From the NCBI GenBank assembly GCA_963678705.1, contig OY783214.1, positions 14,012,001 to 14,076,000 on the forward strand: DNA of 64,000 bases. The letters run 5' to 3'. The notes beneath the pieces were generated by a model, which was not told where the DNA came from, searched no databases, and saw only the letters and a list, made by a program, of their open reading frames with translations. The DNA comes from Panorpa germanica (Eukaryota > Arthropoda > Insecta > Mecoptera > Panorpidae). Positions 25,201 to 37,000 of this stretch are shown piece by piece (the first letter of the stretch is position 1; each line of letters starts with the position of its first letter). The position numbers were made by a program, and so were the translations under genes.

Positions 25201-27117
25201 TCACAAAAATTAAAAAATAAACCGACAATTAATGTCTATGTTCAAATAGTAAGTTTATAATTACAAGGTTATTATAGGAAAACTTTTGTGTATGAAGCCA
25301 ATCATCACGTGTTCGAGCACATGTTAACAACTCCCGAGTCTTGCATACTCTTTGTTCAATAGTAAACTTTGTAGCTAGTATTGTATAGCTATAGATTGTA
25401 TATAGCTATGAGCGTTTATATCGTCTGCTTTATATAAATCTGGATCGTGGAAAACCTCGTGATCCTTCACATTGTAGAACATCAACGTATGGAATGTTTA
25501 TAAATAGTAAATTTACGTTTTTTTATGATTATGGATATTTATTTGGTTGACAGAATCGTATATTTTATATATGTACATATACAAAATGTACCTCTATTTT
25601 TTTATAATATATAAAAAATGTATTTTGTTTTTGTTGTAGTTGGAATTCCAACAATAAAATGGTGTGGATCAGAAGGTGATTACAACGTAATGGTGATGGA
25701 GCTATTAGGACCATCTCTTGAAGACTTATTTAATTTTTGTTCTCGACGATTTTCATTAAAAACCGTTCTTCTGCTAGCTGATCAATTAATTTCGCGTGCA
25801 GAATATATACATTCTAGAAATTTTATACACAGAGATATTAAACCTGATAACTTTTTAATGGGTCTTGGAAAAAAAGGAAATCTAGTTTATATTATTGATT
25901 TTGGATTAGCTAAGAAATACCGAGATGGTAGGACACATCAACATATTCCTTACAGAGAGAATAAGAATTTGACAGGTAATATTTCATATATTATCAGTTA
26001 ATATAATTTTTCAAATTTGATATGTATATTTAAAAAATCCATTAAATTTTTAGGTACGGCACGTTATGCTTCAATTAATACCCATTTGGGAATTGAACAA
26101 TCAAGAAGGGATGATTTAGAGTCACTAGGATATGTTTTAATGTACTTTAACCGAGGTTCATTACCTTGGCAAGGACTAAAGGCAGCGACTAAACGACAAA
26201 AATATGAACGAATTTCTGAAAAGAAATTATCAACTCCTATTGAAGAACTTTGCAAAGTATACATTTACATTTTGACCATTAATTATAAACTTGAGCTTTC
26301 CAACTAATGTTATTTACTGTTTTATTAAGGGTTATCCAGCAGAGTTCCCATCCTATCTCAATTTCTGCAGACAACTACGTTTTGAGGAACGTCCGGATTA
26401 TTCATACCTAAGACAATTATTTAGAACATTATTCCATCGTCAAGGTTTTACTTATGATTACGTTTTTGATTGGAATATGTTAAAATTCGGTAAGTAACAT
26501 TTAAAAAGAAATTTTTGTACTTGTGGAATTAAAAGTAATATTTAAAATGTATGTTTGTTATTAGGTGGTTCTGGATGTGGGGGACATACAGAAGAAAGTA
26601 GTGCTAATCGAAGAGCATATGCTGCTCCTAGAGATAGTTCAGCACAAGCATCTCAATCACGTACACGCCGTCATCATGAAGGAACAACACCAGTTGCTCC
26701 AGAGGAAGCAGTTGCAAGTGAGTATGCATAAGAACAAAAAAATCTATGTGGAATTATTATTATATATTCTAATTTAAATATTATTTAATAAATATGTAAT
26801 TGTTGAAGGCTCGCCGCGTTTGTATGAGAGTCATGAAAGACGAGTTTCAATGCGGTTGAGAGGTCAAGGAACTGCAGGGGTAACTGCGACAGATCAACAG
26901 AAAAATAAGTAAATGCTTTAAAATATTTGTTAAATGAAAAGAGTATATATAGTAGAATCATTTCGAGATAATTTTATATATCTACTACAATTGCATGGAT
27001 ATTAAAGAACTTTTGAAATTAATAACAAAATTTAGTGCAGGAGCAGCAATGGCACCGCCAAGTCAACAACGCAGAGCTTCTGCTCCTAAAGAAGGACATC
27101 CTCGATTGAAGAAGTAG
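22245..27117 (+). CDS. dbt: Casein kinase 1 delta/epsilon, doubletime orthologue
   Basis: Eight exons: 22245-22320, 22869-22979, 25640-25975, 26054-26256, 26330-26489, 26565-26717, 26809-26908, 27036-27117 (1221 nt, 406 aa). The product begins [18 protein letters not shown]. The glycine loop is GSGSFG (16-21), the catalytic lysine is K38, followed by HRDIKPDN with Asp128, DFG, and the CK1 signature [18 protein letters not shown]. Pro47, altered in the fly dbt-short mutant, and the arginine altered in the hamster tau mutant (RYAS) are both normal. This serine/threonine kinase phosphorylates PERIOD and sets circadian period; it also acts in Hippo and Wnt/Hedgehog signalling. The tail after KFGGSGCGG is basic and Ser-rich, as in autoinhibited CK1 delta/epsilon, but shares no fixed sequence with vertebrates. 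Intron 2 is 2.66 kb and the others are short. Confidence 0.97.
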
Positions 27118-30100
27118 CGCGAGAAGTAAAACTGAAACTAAGAGATCGTAATGTAAGAAAATGTTTGTTTATCGTTGCATTATGAACAACTAATAGATCC
27201 GCTTACGTGCTTAAGGATGTCTTAAATTAATGACTAATTAAAAATCTACGATTTTATTTTTAATTAAAATAAAAACATTTATATTTAAAATATCGTAAGA
27301 TAATACATAATCTTACAAACGAAGTAATTGTCTAAAATTATTGTAAGTAATCTATTTGTGTAATTAAATCATAAATAATTAGTGTAAATTTTGCATTATT
27401 GCATAAAAGTGATATCACTATCACTCATTTGTTAAAAATAACACCATTGACTGATAATAGCTTTACATAATTTTGTAATATGTATACAGATTATGTGAAA
27501 ATATCTATTTAAAAGACAATTTTTACATAACAAATTTAAAAATCAAAAAAAAAGCTACGATTTTTTTTAATTATAATAAAAGTATAGTGTAATCATATTT
27601 ACTTTAAGGCCAATTTATTTGTGAAATACATATATAAAATGTGACAAAAATAATACTATAAATTTAAATTAAAACGTTTTATTAAATACATTTAAAAAAG
27701 ACTACACTAAAAATTAATTTGCATTTATAAATTGTGTTTTTTTTTATACAAATAATCGTATATAAAATAATCTTATTATTAATACAGTGATTTAATATAA
27801 TTTAATTAATAATTTTACAAAGGCTTTTAACTTTATATAATTTAATCAACAGTGCAGTTTTTATATAAAAGTTAATATATGTCCGAATTGAACCAAACTA
27901 ATATTAAATGTAACAATCGATATTTCCTATTTATAATAAGATACAAATATAGTTCAGGGGGCTCCTCCCGTTAAACATTATGCGTATAAATCAACATTAA
28001 TGTTACTGTCTTTGCTACTATTTTACAATGATAAATGCACTGAGAAGGTATTTTAGGAGCTGGCGTACTGCTCAACTAATTGGTAGATTCTGCGTACTCG
28101 ATAAAAATAGAATTCAAACATGCAGATAGCTATAACTTGTATCTCAAATCAAATATAAAATTTTATCCGATTGATTTTGATAGAGTAACTTATTTCACTT
28201 CTAAATCTACCCGTGTTTAAAAACTAGTTTTGTCGTTTATAAGGATACTAAATTTTATCAAATGTAAAACGTGATATATTTAAAGATAGTACTATAACAT
28301 AACATGGTCGCCTATAATAGAATGAGATATTAAACAAAAATCAAACTAATAATCACATGTAATTAGATTAAAGAAAGAAAATTTACATAACTTTTCTGAA
28401 AACAAAATCTTTATTATTAATATTAGCCGTTAAAGGAGATACACATATCCGCAATACATGTGTAAATATTAATTCGTATATTTATAAAAAGTCTAACAGT
28501 TTTATATACCACAGAGCCTAATTTTATGCTAATTTTTTCGATAGTCATTGTTCTTGTTAAATGCAATTCAACAAAGAATCTTTACTGTTGAGTAATGCAT
28601 ATTTGATATTATTTTGTAAGATTTTTAAAAGATATCCAGTGTTATGGTATAAGATTCAAGTTAACATCGTAAATATTTTCGATATTTCAGTTGATGGAAT
28701 TTTCTGTTTATGTCCCACGTTATTCAGAGTTTTTGATTTATCTAAATATAAAAATACACAAGTAAATAATAATTAAAGTAGTTTTCGTTAATTATTAGTA
28801 TTTGTTAATTGGAATATAGTGCAATTTTAATTTATGCAAAATTATTCTTTTTCAAAGCAACTATTAAAAACACAAAATAAAATGAAAGTAACAAAATTTC
28901 AAAGTAAAAAGCATCAGGAATCATATCATTTTTTAAAAATTATCATAAACTACTAAACATAGCTGCCAGTTCTTAATAAGATCCCAACAAAATAAATCTC
29001 ATGATATCTAAAACTATAACAACACATAGAAAATCATTTTTGAAGATTTTACATAAATGTACTATATTAAAAAAAGGTCATGCTATATGGACCGTTCAAA
29101 TCATAATAAAACAGTAGTAAACAAATACAATTGGAGCAAATATTGTGATTAAGAGGGCGATTCAATCTGAAATTAATATTCTATATTATGCTATAAGTTA
29201 AAGAAATATTAAAATATCAAAAATTAACTAATGTAATTATTATTTAATTAGAATTTAGATATTTATCGACTGACATTAAAATCTTGTAATGTAATGTTCG
29301 TATTTTTGTTAAATTTTTCTCAATTATTAGTAAGCAACAATTTGAGATTTAAAGTCAAGATTTGTATGTTATATGCTGAACAAGATACTTTAGTAAGAAA
29401 TAATTTATACTTAACAGAAATTTCCGGCTGAATCTCCCAATAAAGTAACATATAATCCAGTGTTAACCAAAACATTAATGAAAAGTAAAATAATTTTAAT
29501 ATAAACACTTAACTAATTGTGCGTGTGTGTGTCTATGGTTGTTTTTTACGTTAAAATATTTTTAAAAAAATTATTAGAAAATAATTGTTATAAATATATA
29601 AAATGGAACGCTTGCGCCAATGTGACAGAATATCAAGTGTAAACATTTATACAAAATATTTAGATATTAAATTGGAATATATATATATATACAAGTGCAT
29701 ACATTACATATTCAATAAAACATAAATTATGTAGTCGAGTATTTAACTATGTTTTATGGATATGTACTGTATTTATTACAATTGTAAATAACTTTTTAAA
29801 ATTTAAGTTATGCTTCTACTGAATGTATCTTATTAATGATCTATTGTTTTTAATTTGTCCTTTTTGATTGTTAATAAACCTTTTTTAGTTTGTAATTTGA
29901 ATTTTATTATTTTTCATGTTTCTTTGAAATATAATTTACATTATAGAAATTGAATATAAGTTTCAAGGACCGGAACCCTAACATCATGAACTTAAAAATA
30001 TCCTAACGGTATTTTGTATAACGTTATGAAAATTTTCATTTCGTTTTCGCAACGTTTCTGTCATGTGTACAAGAAGTACCGTTCGGTTATTGAAACAATA

Positions 30101-30411
30101 TTTTTTGTTATCAGACATCTGTTACGTTAGGGTTCCGGCGCTTGAATGATATAAATTAAACAATATATTTTGGTAAAAGAATATTAAATTTATTGATAAG
30201 CTTTTCCACAAAATATACATTTTTAAAATAAAAAAAGAGTAATTTCTTTATTAGTCTGCAACCTGGAAAGTAGATTGATTTGATAACAAGATCACTTCAA
30301 TTATGAGCTTTAAAACTCATAATTACGAACAGGTATTAATGAAATCGGTCGTGAGTCTGCACGAAGTCGCCACGGTCTGCATCATATATTGGTAGGTAAT
30401 ATATTTTTACA
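27118..30411. other. Convergent intergenic region between dbt and the reductase
   Basis: Very AT-rich, with no supported exon on either strand. The left part is expected to be dbt 3' UTR. A small TIR element lies at 29962-30146. The minus-strand polyadenylation signal of the reductase is probably the TTTATT at 30189-30194. Other frames here (28561-28776, 29320-29508) are low-complexity and not called. Confidence 0.5.
29962..30146. mobile_element. Short TIR element (MITE), 185 bp
   Basis: The left end starts TTCAAGGACCGGAACCCTAAC, and the reverse complement of the right end starts TTCAAGCGCCGGAACCCTAA, so about 19 of 21 terminal bases match as inverted repeats. The interior has no coding capacity. 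It lies in the dbt/reductase intergenic region. Confidence 0.75.
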
Positions 30412-32570
30412 TTAACATGCAAGAAAGCCGCCGTCTAATGGGATTGCGGTACCATTTATCAGAGTCGAGTGGTCGCTTAGAAGGTAAACAATTGCATCTA
30501 CAACTTCATGAACTTCTCCTAATCTAAAATAATATAAAGCACATGATAAATGCAACACAAATTATAAGATTTTTGTTTGTCTTACCTTCCCAATGGAATT
30601 TTATCAATCATTGGCTTAGATTGCCATGGTTCACCCCAACCTACTCTGCTGAGAGGTGTTAAAACTACCGTGGGATTAACACAATTTACGCGAATTCCAT
30701 GCGGGCCCAATTCCAACGCCATAACACGTGACATGCCATCAACAGCTGCCTTACTTCCACAATAAACAGTGTGATTTTTTAAAGCTGCCTAAAATATATA
30801 AATTTTAATTAACAAAATTTAAATTCAGATATACTGATTACAAAAAGAAATTTCGATAGCTGTAAAAAAATTTAATATCAAAATTTAAATTACTTTAGAC
30901 GCCTGCGATGATAGATTGACTATGCTTCCTTTTATTCCTTCTGCTACCATTTTTTTTGCAACTACTTGGCTGATATTCAAAATTGCTTTTACATTTATAT
31001 CATAGCATCTGTAAAAATAGTTGTATTTAAATTTTGAATTTTCTAAATTTTCTTGTTACGCTCTATATTATTATTAAATCATATTTAATTAACTAATATA
31101 TTTTTTGTATATTTAAATAATAAATTAAATTTGGAAGGAGCCATAATAATCGTAAGTAAATTATCTGTTGAATAAAAATTGTTTTGCATTCGAGGGCAGA
31201 TTATTTTGTATGTTTGCAGTACGATTAATTTCGTGTTTCTTATAAGTAAATCTAAAAGAAGGTATTGTTAGTTATTGATAGAATTGTACGAAATGTTTAA
31301 TTTAGTAAAAAAATATGTTTATACAAAAGAACATTATTTTTAAACAGAAACATTGCGATGACACTTCACGATGACAGGTATGACTACTTGTTTAAAGTAG
31401 TATTAATTGGAGATTCCGGCGTTGGAAAAAGCAATTTATTATGCCGTTTTACTAGAAATGAATTCAATGTTGAAAGCAAATCAACTATAGGAGTCGAATT
31501 TGCCACTAGGAGTATTGAAGTAGATGGTAAAATTATAAAGGCTCAAATTTGGGACACTGCTGGACAAGAAAGATATCGTGCGATAACCTCTGCGTACTAC
31601 AGAGGGGCTGTGGGGGCCCTCTTAGTTTACGATATGTCACAATACCCTACTTATGAACATGTTGAACGTTGGCTACGTGAACTGAAAGATCATGCTGATC
31701 AAAATATTATAATAATGCTTGTAGGAAATAAGTCTGATTTGAGGCATAAGAAGGCTGTGTCTTCCACCGAGGCAATGATATTTGCGGAACATAATCAACT
31801 AAGTTTTATTGAAACATCTGCGTTAGACTCAACAAACGTGGAAGTTGCTTTTCAGAAAATATTAACAGATATATACAAAATTCTTGCTCAGAAGACCTAT
31901 GATTTTAAAGCTGAAGATGAGACAATTCTCACGGTTACTGAAAAGGTAGAGTTAAAGAGTACTCAGCAAATTCGAGAAAAAAAATTTTGTTGTTAATATT
32001 AATTATTTTTTAAACCAAAATGTATTTAAATAAACTATTAATATACTTAATAAATATACTGTTCAAGTAATTTGTATGTCAAGTCATGTTCTTACTTATC
32101 AAATTCTTCTTCTGTTGCTTCAAAGAAAGAAGCCAGTGGAGCAATTCCAGCATTATTGACAAGACCATTAAATGCTGGGAGCTCTTCAAGAACACGTCTA
32201 GTTTCTGCCCAATTTCCAACGTCTAAAGTTATAGTTTTAATTCCAGGTGCTTCTTCTTTTAAAGTATTCAAATGTACTTCTGTGCGAGATATTGCAATAA
32301 CTTGACATCCTAGACTGTGAAGGCGTAAAGCTACACCACGACCAATTCCTGAAGCATAAATAAAAGTTTTTCAAATATATTTACAAACATTAGAGACTTC
32401 CTATTATAAGTTATAAACTTAGGTTATGTAACATTTATAGGTTATTTGTTATTGAATCTATTTATAAAAATATAGTATTATTACGATTATCTTGCATTAC
32501 CTTGACCTGCACCTGTCACTAAAATACGTTTATCCTTCAGAGTTTCTTCCATTTTTGGATAATTTGCCAT
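30412..32570 (-). CDS. L-xylulose reductase (DCXR-type short-chain dehydrogenase)
   Basis: Five exons read leftwards: 32570-32501, 32348-32096, 31008-30894, 30788-30586, 30523-30412 (753 nt, 250 aa; human DCXR is 244). Classical SDR features are the NADP-binding TGAGQGIGRG at residues 19-28, LVNNAG, the serine of LSSQAS (Ser142), and YCGSK with Tyr155 and Lys159 as the catalytic pair. NPTVVLTPL and the ending [13 protein letters not shown] resemble human dicarbonyl/L-xylulose reductase closely. That enzyme reduces L-xylulose to xylitol with NADPH and also reduces alpha-dicarbonyls such as diacetyl, working as a tetramer. There is no N-terminal targeting signal, so it is probably cytosolic. 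Intron 2 (31009-32095) holds a Rab11-like gene on the opposite strand. Confidence 0.93.
31358..31996 (+). CDS. Intronless Rab11-like small GTPase nested in the DCXR intron
   Basis: A single open frame of 212 codons with all G boxes intact: GDSGVGKS at 18-25, the switch I region [17 protein letters not shown] with Gln70, NKSD, and ETSAL. The GTPase core is close to Rab11 ([37 protein letters not shown]). Rab11 directs recycling-endosome traffic. The hypervariable tail has diverged and ends KKFCC, so the geranylgeranylated cysteines are the last two residues rather than followed by further residues as in ordinary Rab11. The lack of introns points to a retrogene. An acceptor-like TTTTTAAACAG ends at 31347, 11 bp before the ATG, so a leader intron is possible. 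AATAAA at 32029-32034 gives it its own 3' end. All motifs are intact, so it is likely functional. Confidence 0.9.
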   Translation: MTLHDDRYDYLFKVVLIGDSGVGKSNLLCRFTRNEFNVESKSTIGVEFATRSIEVDGKIIKAQIWDTAGQERYRAITSAYYRGAVGALLVYDMSQYPTYEHVERWLRELKDHADQNIIIMLVGNKSDLRHKKAVSSTEAMIFAEHNQLSFIETSALDSTNVEVAFQKILTDIYKILAQKTYDFKAEDETILTVTEKVELKSTQQIREKKFCC

Positions 32571-34073
32571 CGTTGCCTTATAACGTGCCTGTCTTTGAAA
32601 TGAGAAGCTTTAAGGTTGTTAATTAACTAAGTAAATAACAAAATACATGATGCTGTACATCTCTACGTGTCAACAAATATATCAGTATTTATCACATATG
32701 TTATCAGTGACTTTTATGACCTGCAAGAATTCAATAATATAATTTAAGTGTATTTTTGTATTTATTTTATAGTAGTTTTACAGGAATATGTAGTTATATA
32801 TCTATACATAAATTATTAGACCATAAATAAGTGTACAGTAGTTTAAATAGAAGTATATTACGTAGTTCACGCACGGGCTTTGAATAAAATAATAAATCAC
32901 GCTTCACAGTGTGATGTTCAACATCTTAAAGCTCTTGAGATGAATTTCTATGAATCACTCAGCCGACTTATACCGTGGTGTAGCCGGAATTACTTAATAA
33001 TACATACACACTTTATTGTTGAATACTTAGTTTGTATGTTTTCGAAAATATTACTTTATTGAATTGTAAAAGCAAGTAGTTTAATTTGTTTATTTCAGAT
33101 CCAAAAATTAACAGATCTATATATTACACAGAAAATTAACACAAGTAAAACAGTTTCTTCTACTCTCATATTCTTCTCTAATATTTTCCTTTTATTTTTA
33201 TTCCTTCATCGGATATGATAATAGGAACACAGACTGAAATAGTATTTTTCTAACAGTCCTCATACACGTTTTTAACATTGGATGGTTTTGTTACTCCGCT
33301 TAAATCGTTAATTGATTATATGCAAAATATAATTGCAAACTTATGCGGCACGTGTAGTTCCCATAGAAGAAAATAATCTTACAGATCTTTTATTTGTAAA
33401 TACAATTTCTGGACCCGACTACACATATGTTGTTTTAATAAATAAAAGTAGCATCTCTGATGAAATGTTTTACCTCAGGGCATAGGGACGGTTTTCTAAG
33501 TATTATCCGGGATAAACACCAGACAACTTTAAATGAAATGAATTGATATCAATATACCACCCTTTGTCATTCAAGATGTGGTTTATTTTATGTTACATGC
33601 AGGGTAGCATTTCAATTCGTATTATTTATGTTCGGATGGAAACTAGTGATTTTAAACACAATAAGAACGCGTTGGTATTTTTTCCAGTCATGCTATAAAG
33701 TTAGTTAGAGTTTTATATTCAATAAGGCAACAATGTTGACCACGCTGAAAACTACACTGGATAGAATAGGATCATTAAATTTCGCGCATAATAAAGGATT
33801 GGATCCTATTGAGTAGTGCCCAAACTTTTCGTTGTATATTCAGAGCCCGCAAAGCTCTAGACACGGCTCTGTTTGAACGTGCTACTATAATATTGTTTCC
33901 GCCCTTTGCCTACACATTTCTAGGCGCATGCCAACATGATCAATTCGCACCACGAGCGGTAATTTTGCGGTTCTTTATGAAAGTATGTACTCAATGTGAG
34001 ATTTTATCTTGAGGTAAGATTTAAGCATGGAGCGAAAATTGACGTCCACTTCAGTTGATTGTGGTCGTTTGAT
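32571..34073. other. Divergent intergenic region, reductase to C16orf89-like gene A
   Basis: No supported exon. A tract of slightly raised GC at 33800-34020 has a 67-codon plus-strand frame. It ends just upstream of gene A and lacks protein-like periodicity or splice sites, so I take it as promoter or leader sequence. The frame at 32880-33062 is not called. Confidence 0.45.
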
Positions 34074-37000
34074 ATGGCAACACACACACTCGTGCAAGTA
34101 GCTGCAACTGTAAGTAGTGTTTATGTCTCTAATTATTATTAATTATTATAAACAAATTAGTTAATTTATGTATAGAAATTAGTTTGTTAATAGGCTTTTA
34201 ATGTCGTTGTAATTTAGGTAAATTTTGTGTTTCAACTATTCAAATTTATTTTTATAATTGCTAAGATTTATATTATATTAAATTCCAAATTAGTTAACAA
34301 TTATAATATTATGATTTTCTTGTTACTCAAATATACAATTGGTTTCTGTATTTAGTTTTAAATTATTTGAAATATGTTATGGATCATGTCCTAAATTCTG
34401 CAAAATTTTGTAACTTTTAGACTACGTAATCTACGAATCTTAAATAAATTTAGAAAATATTGGCCTTTGAAACGAGTTTTAGTTCATAAACAACGTATTT
34501 CAATATTTTTCAATAAATATTTATCCGCTAAATACAGTTAAGGGCCATCAAAGGGGCGAGTGAGGGGGTCCCAAAAGTATGGTAAGACATGCCAAGAGTT
34601 GTGGGAAGGAGCCATAAGGTTTGTGACGTCATATTTAATCTAAAATTACACTTTAAAAAATTAAAACAATACCTAAAAACAAACAAAGAATAATGCGGGT
34701 CCACAAAGTGTTTGAAAAAAACATGAAATTTGTGTGACGTAATTCATGGATGACTCCTTAAGTAAAATCATAAAACCTAACATAACAAACATTAAAGGAT
34801 CGTATCGATTTGAGATTCTTTATATGAATTATTGCTAGGTTTCGTTTCTGTAAAACGTTACATATATTTAAGGTAACATCCATGTATTGTGTTTAGCGAA
34901 TGTAGAATATTAACCCACCAAATTTAATAGTAAATAAGTTTTTTTTTAATATGCTACTCAATATTACACGTTCTTTTTAATTTTATTTTAATATTGTTTT
35001 TAATTTCTAGAGTTTGCTACTTGCGTCAATCCTAAACTTTTCATTGTGTTATTCTGGCCAATACGATGTGATCAAGAAAATGCCTCTCAGACAGTTGGAG
35101 AATAATTTGAACTTCATATTAGCGAGACCGGAACTTGCTAATGTAGACTGCATTTATGGGATTGTTTTGGCTGAAGGTAAGCATCAATATGACTAGTTTT
35201 TGGTAAGCATCATAAAACGCCATTCCACGTACTGAATATTAGTTTTAATATTATGTTTAAACTTTAAATGTTAGTAAGAAAACTGTAGTTTACCCCTGTC
35301 GCAAGCGACGACTGTCTTTTGTGTGTGAATTGAATTTCATTTAAAATTTTAATTCCATTTTTAAATTGGAATATTTAACTCGTTCTATATAAATTTTACA
35401 TATAAAAACAAATAATTTTTCATATAAACTAACTAAAAAAATATATTTTTTCCAGTTTGTTATTAGCCCATTATTTGACCAACTTTTTTTCAAAATTTGG
35501 GTGTTTTTTTTTCGATTTATAATTAGGTACCAAAGTTAGCCTATATAAAAAATTTCAACTTTCTAGCACAATTTTTACCCTCGGCAAAAACCGCCCCCGT
35601 GCCCCGCTTTTTTAATATGATATTCAATTATTACACAATCCAAAATTTGAGCTTTCTTCAAAGATTCCTACCGGGCCCCCTAAATTTCTCAGGGCCCTTT
35701 TTATAAAATTTTGAATTTCTAAGTTTTGAAATATGTTCGCATTTAATAGCGTAATATACATGCAAAATGTCACCTTTCCATTTTTTACGATTGCAAAGTT
35801 ATACAGCAAAAGAGGGTCCACTTTTTTTTCCAGTTTTTACGGGTTACCAGGAAATTCAGGGAAAAATCCGAAGACGCGAAAAGTCTTAGAATTTTTTTCT
35901 CTACGAAAAGCCGTTTTCCAGCTACCATACACAATTCAGTACCAAACATATAAAAATCACCTGGAATATTGGTGGAGCACGTACGCTAACTACTTTCATA
36001 ATTAAATAATAATTTCGACTATTACCTTTTTTAGCGCAGTTGGAAATCGCACTAACGAAGCTCTTGGATTCTCAAAGCAGTGCCAATTTGTTGGAAAGGT
36101 ATCTTAACTATTTGAAGGATAAATGTATACAAATTCGGGAGCTCGCTACGCTTTCCTGGACTTTCTCCAGTAGATCTGTTTCAAAGAGTATGTATTGCTT
36201 GATCATTTAAATATAAAGACGCTGCTAAACAAAATATTTGCTTAACACTAGATCTTGACAGTTACTATTATTTTGTAACTATTACACATTACTTAGTTGC
36301 TTATTTCAGTTGCTGAAACTGTTCTGGACCCTACTCTGTGGCAAAATAGCATTACAAATAAAGATGGAGGATTTGATAATCTTCCTCAATTAAATTGGAC
36401 AAAACAACAAATAGAAGAATCAATTACTTACGGCCAACCGAATGAAACTCAATCAGGTGCTGTAACTGTTCACGTAGTATAAATATTTAAACGCAAATAA
36501 TGTTATGTTTAATTGTTTCTATTTAGATTTCTGTATTGAAAACTCTTTGGACAACTACGATCCAAACACCCGCTTGAGGAGTTCCACATGTGTCATTGAT
36601 ACCAGCTGTCGTCTGATGATGGTAACAGGGGAAGTACATGGTTATCCTCTAACACATAGGTTAGTAGTCTTAGGCCCGGTTTTATGGTTCGTCTTACTAC
36701 CGAACTAAATAGCTAACTCCCGAATTAAACGAAAAATGAGTTTTATCATCAAGGATTAACGCTAACTCGGAACTAAAATCACGGAGTAAGATATCCCGTC
36801 ATAAATCAAGGTAATAATATTTAACCCGGAGTAAGTGTGCAACAGAGATAAAATATCATGCTATCTCAGCCAGTTTAGCTATCATTATTATAATATTTTA
36901 GGTTATAATATTAAATTATTGTTTATTATGAATTTTGTGAGTGACCTTAATCAATTATCAATAACAGATGATGAGGAAGATCAGCTATTATACAAATATA

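Noticed and set aside
33809-34012. 67-codon frame just upstream of paralogue A
   Set aside because: It is in GC-raised sequence but has no recognisable composition or acceptor/donor. More likely leader or promoter DNA.
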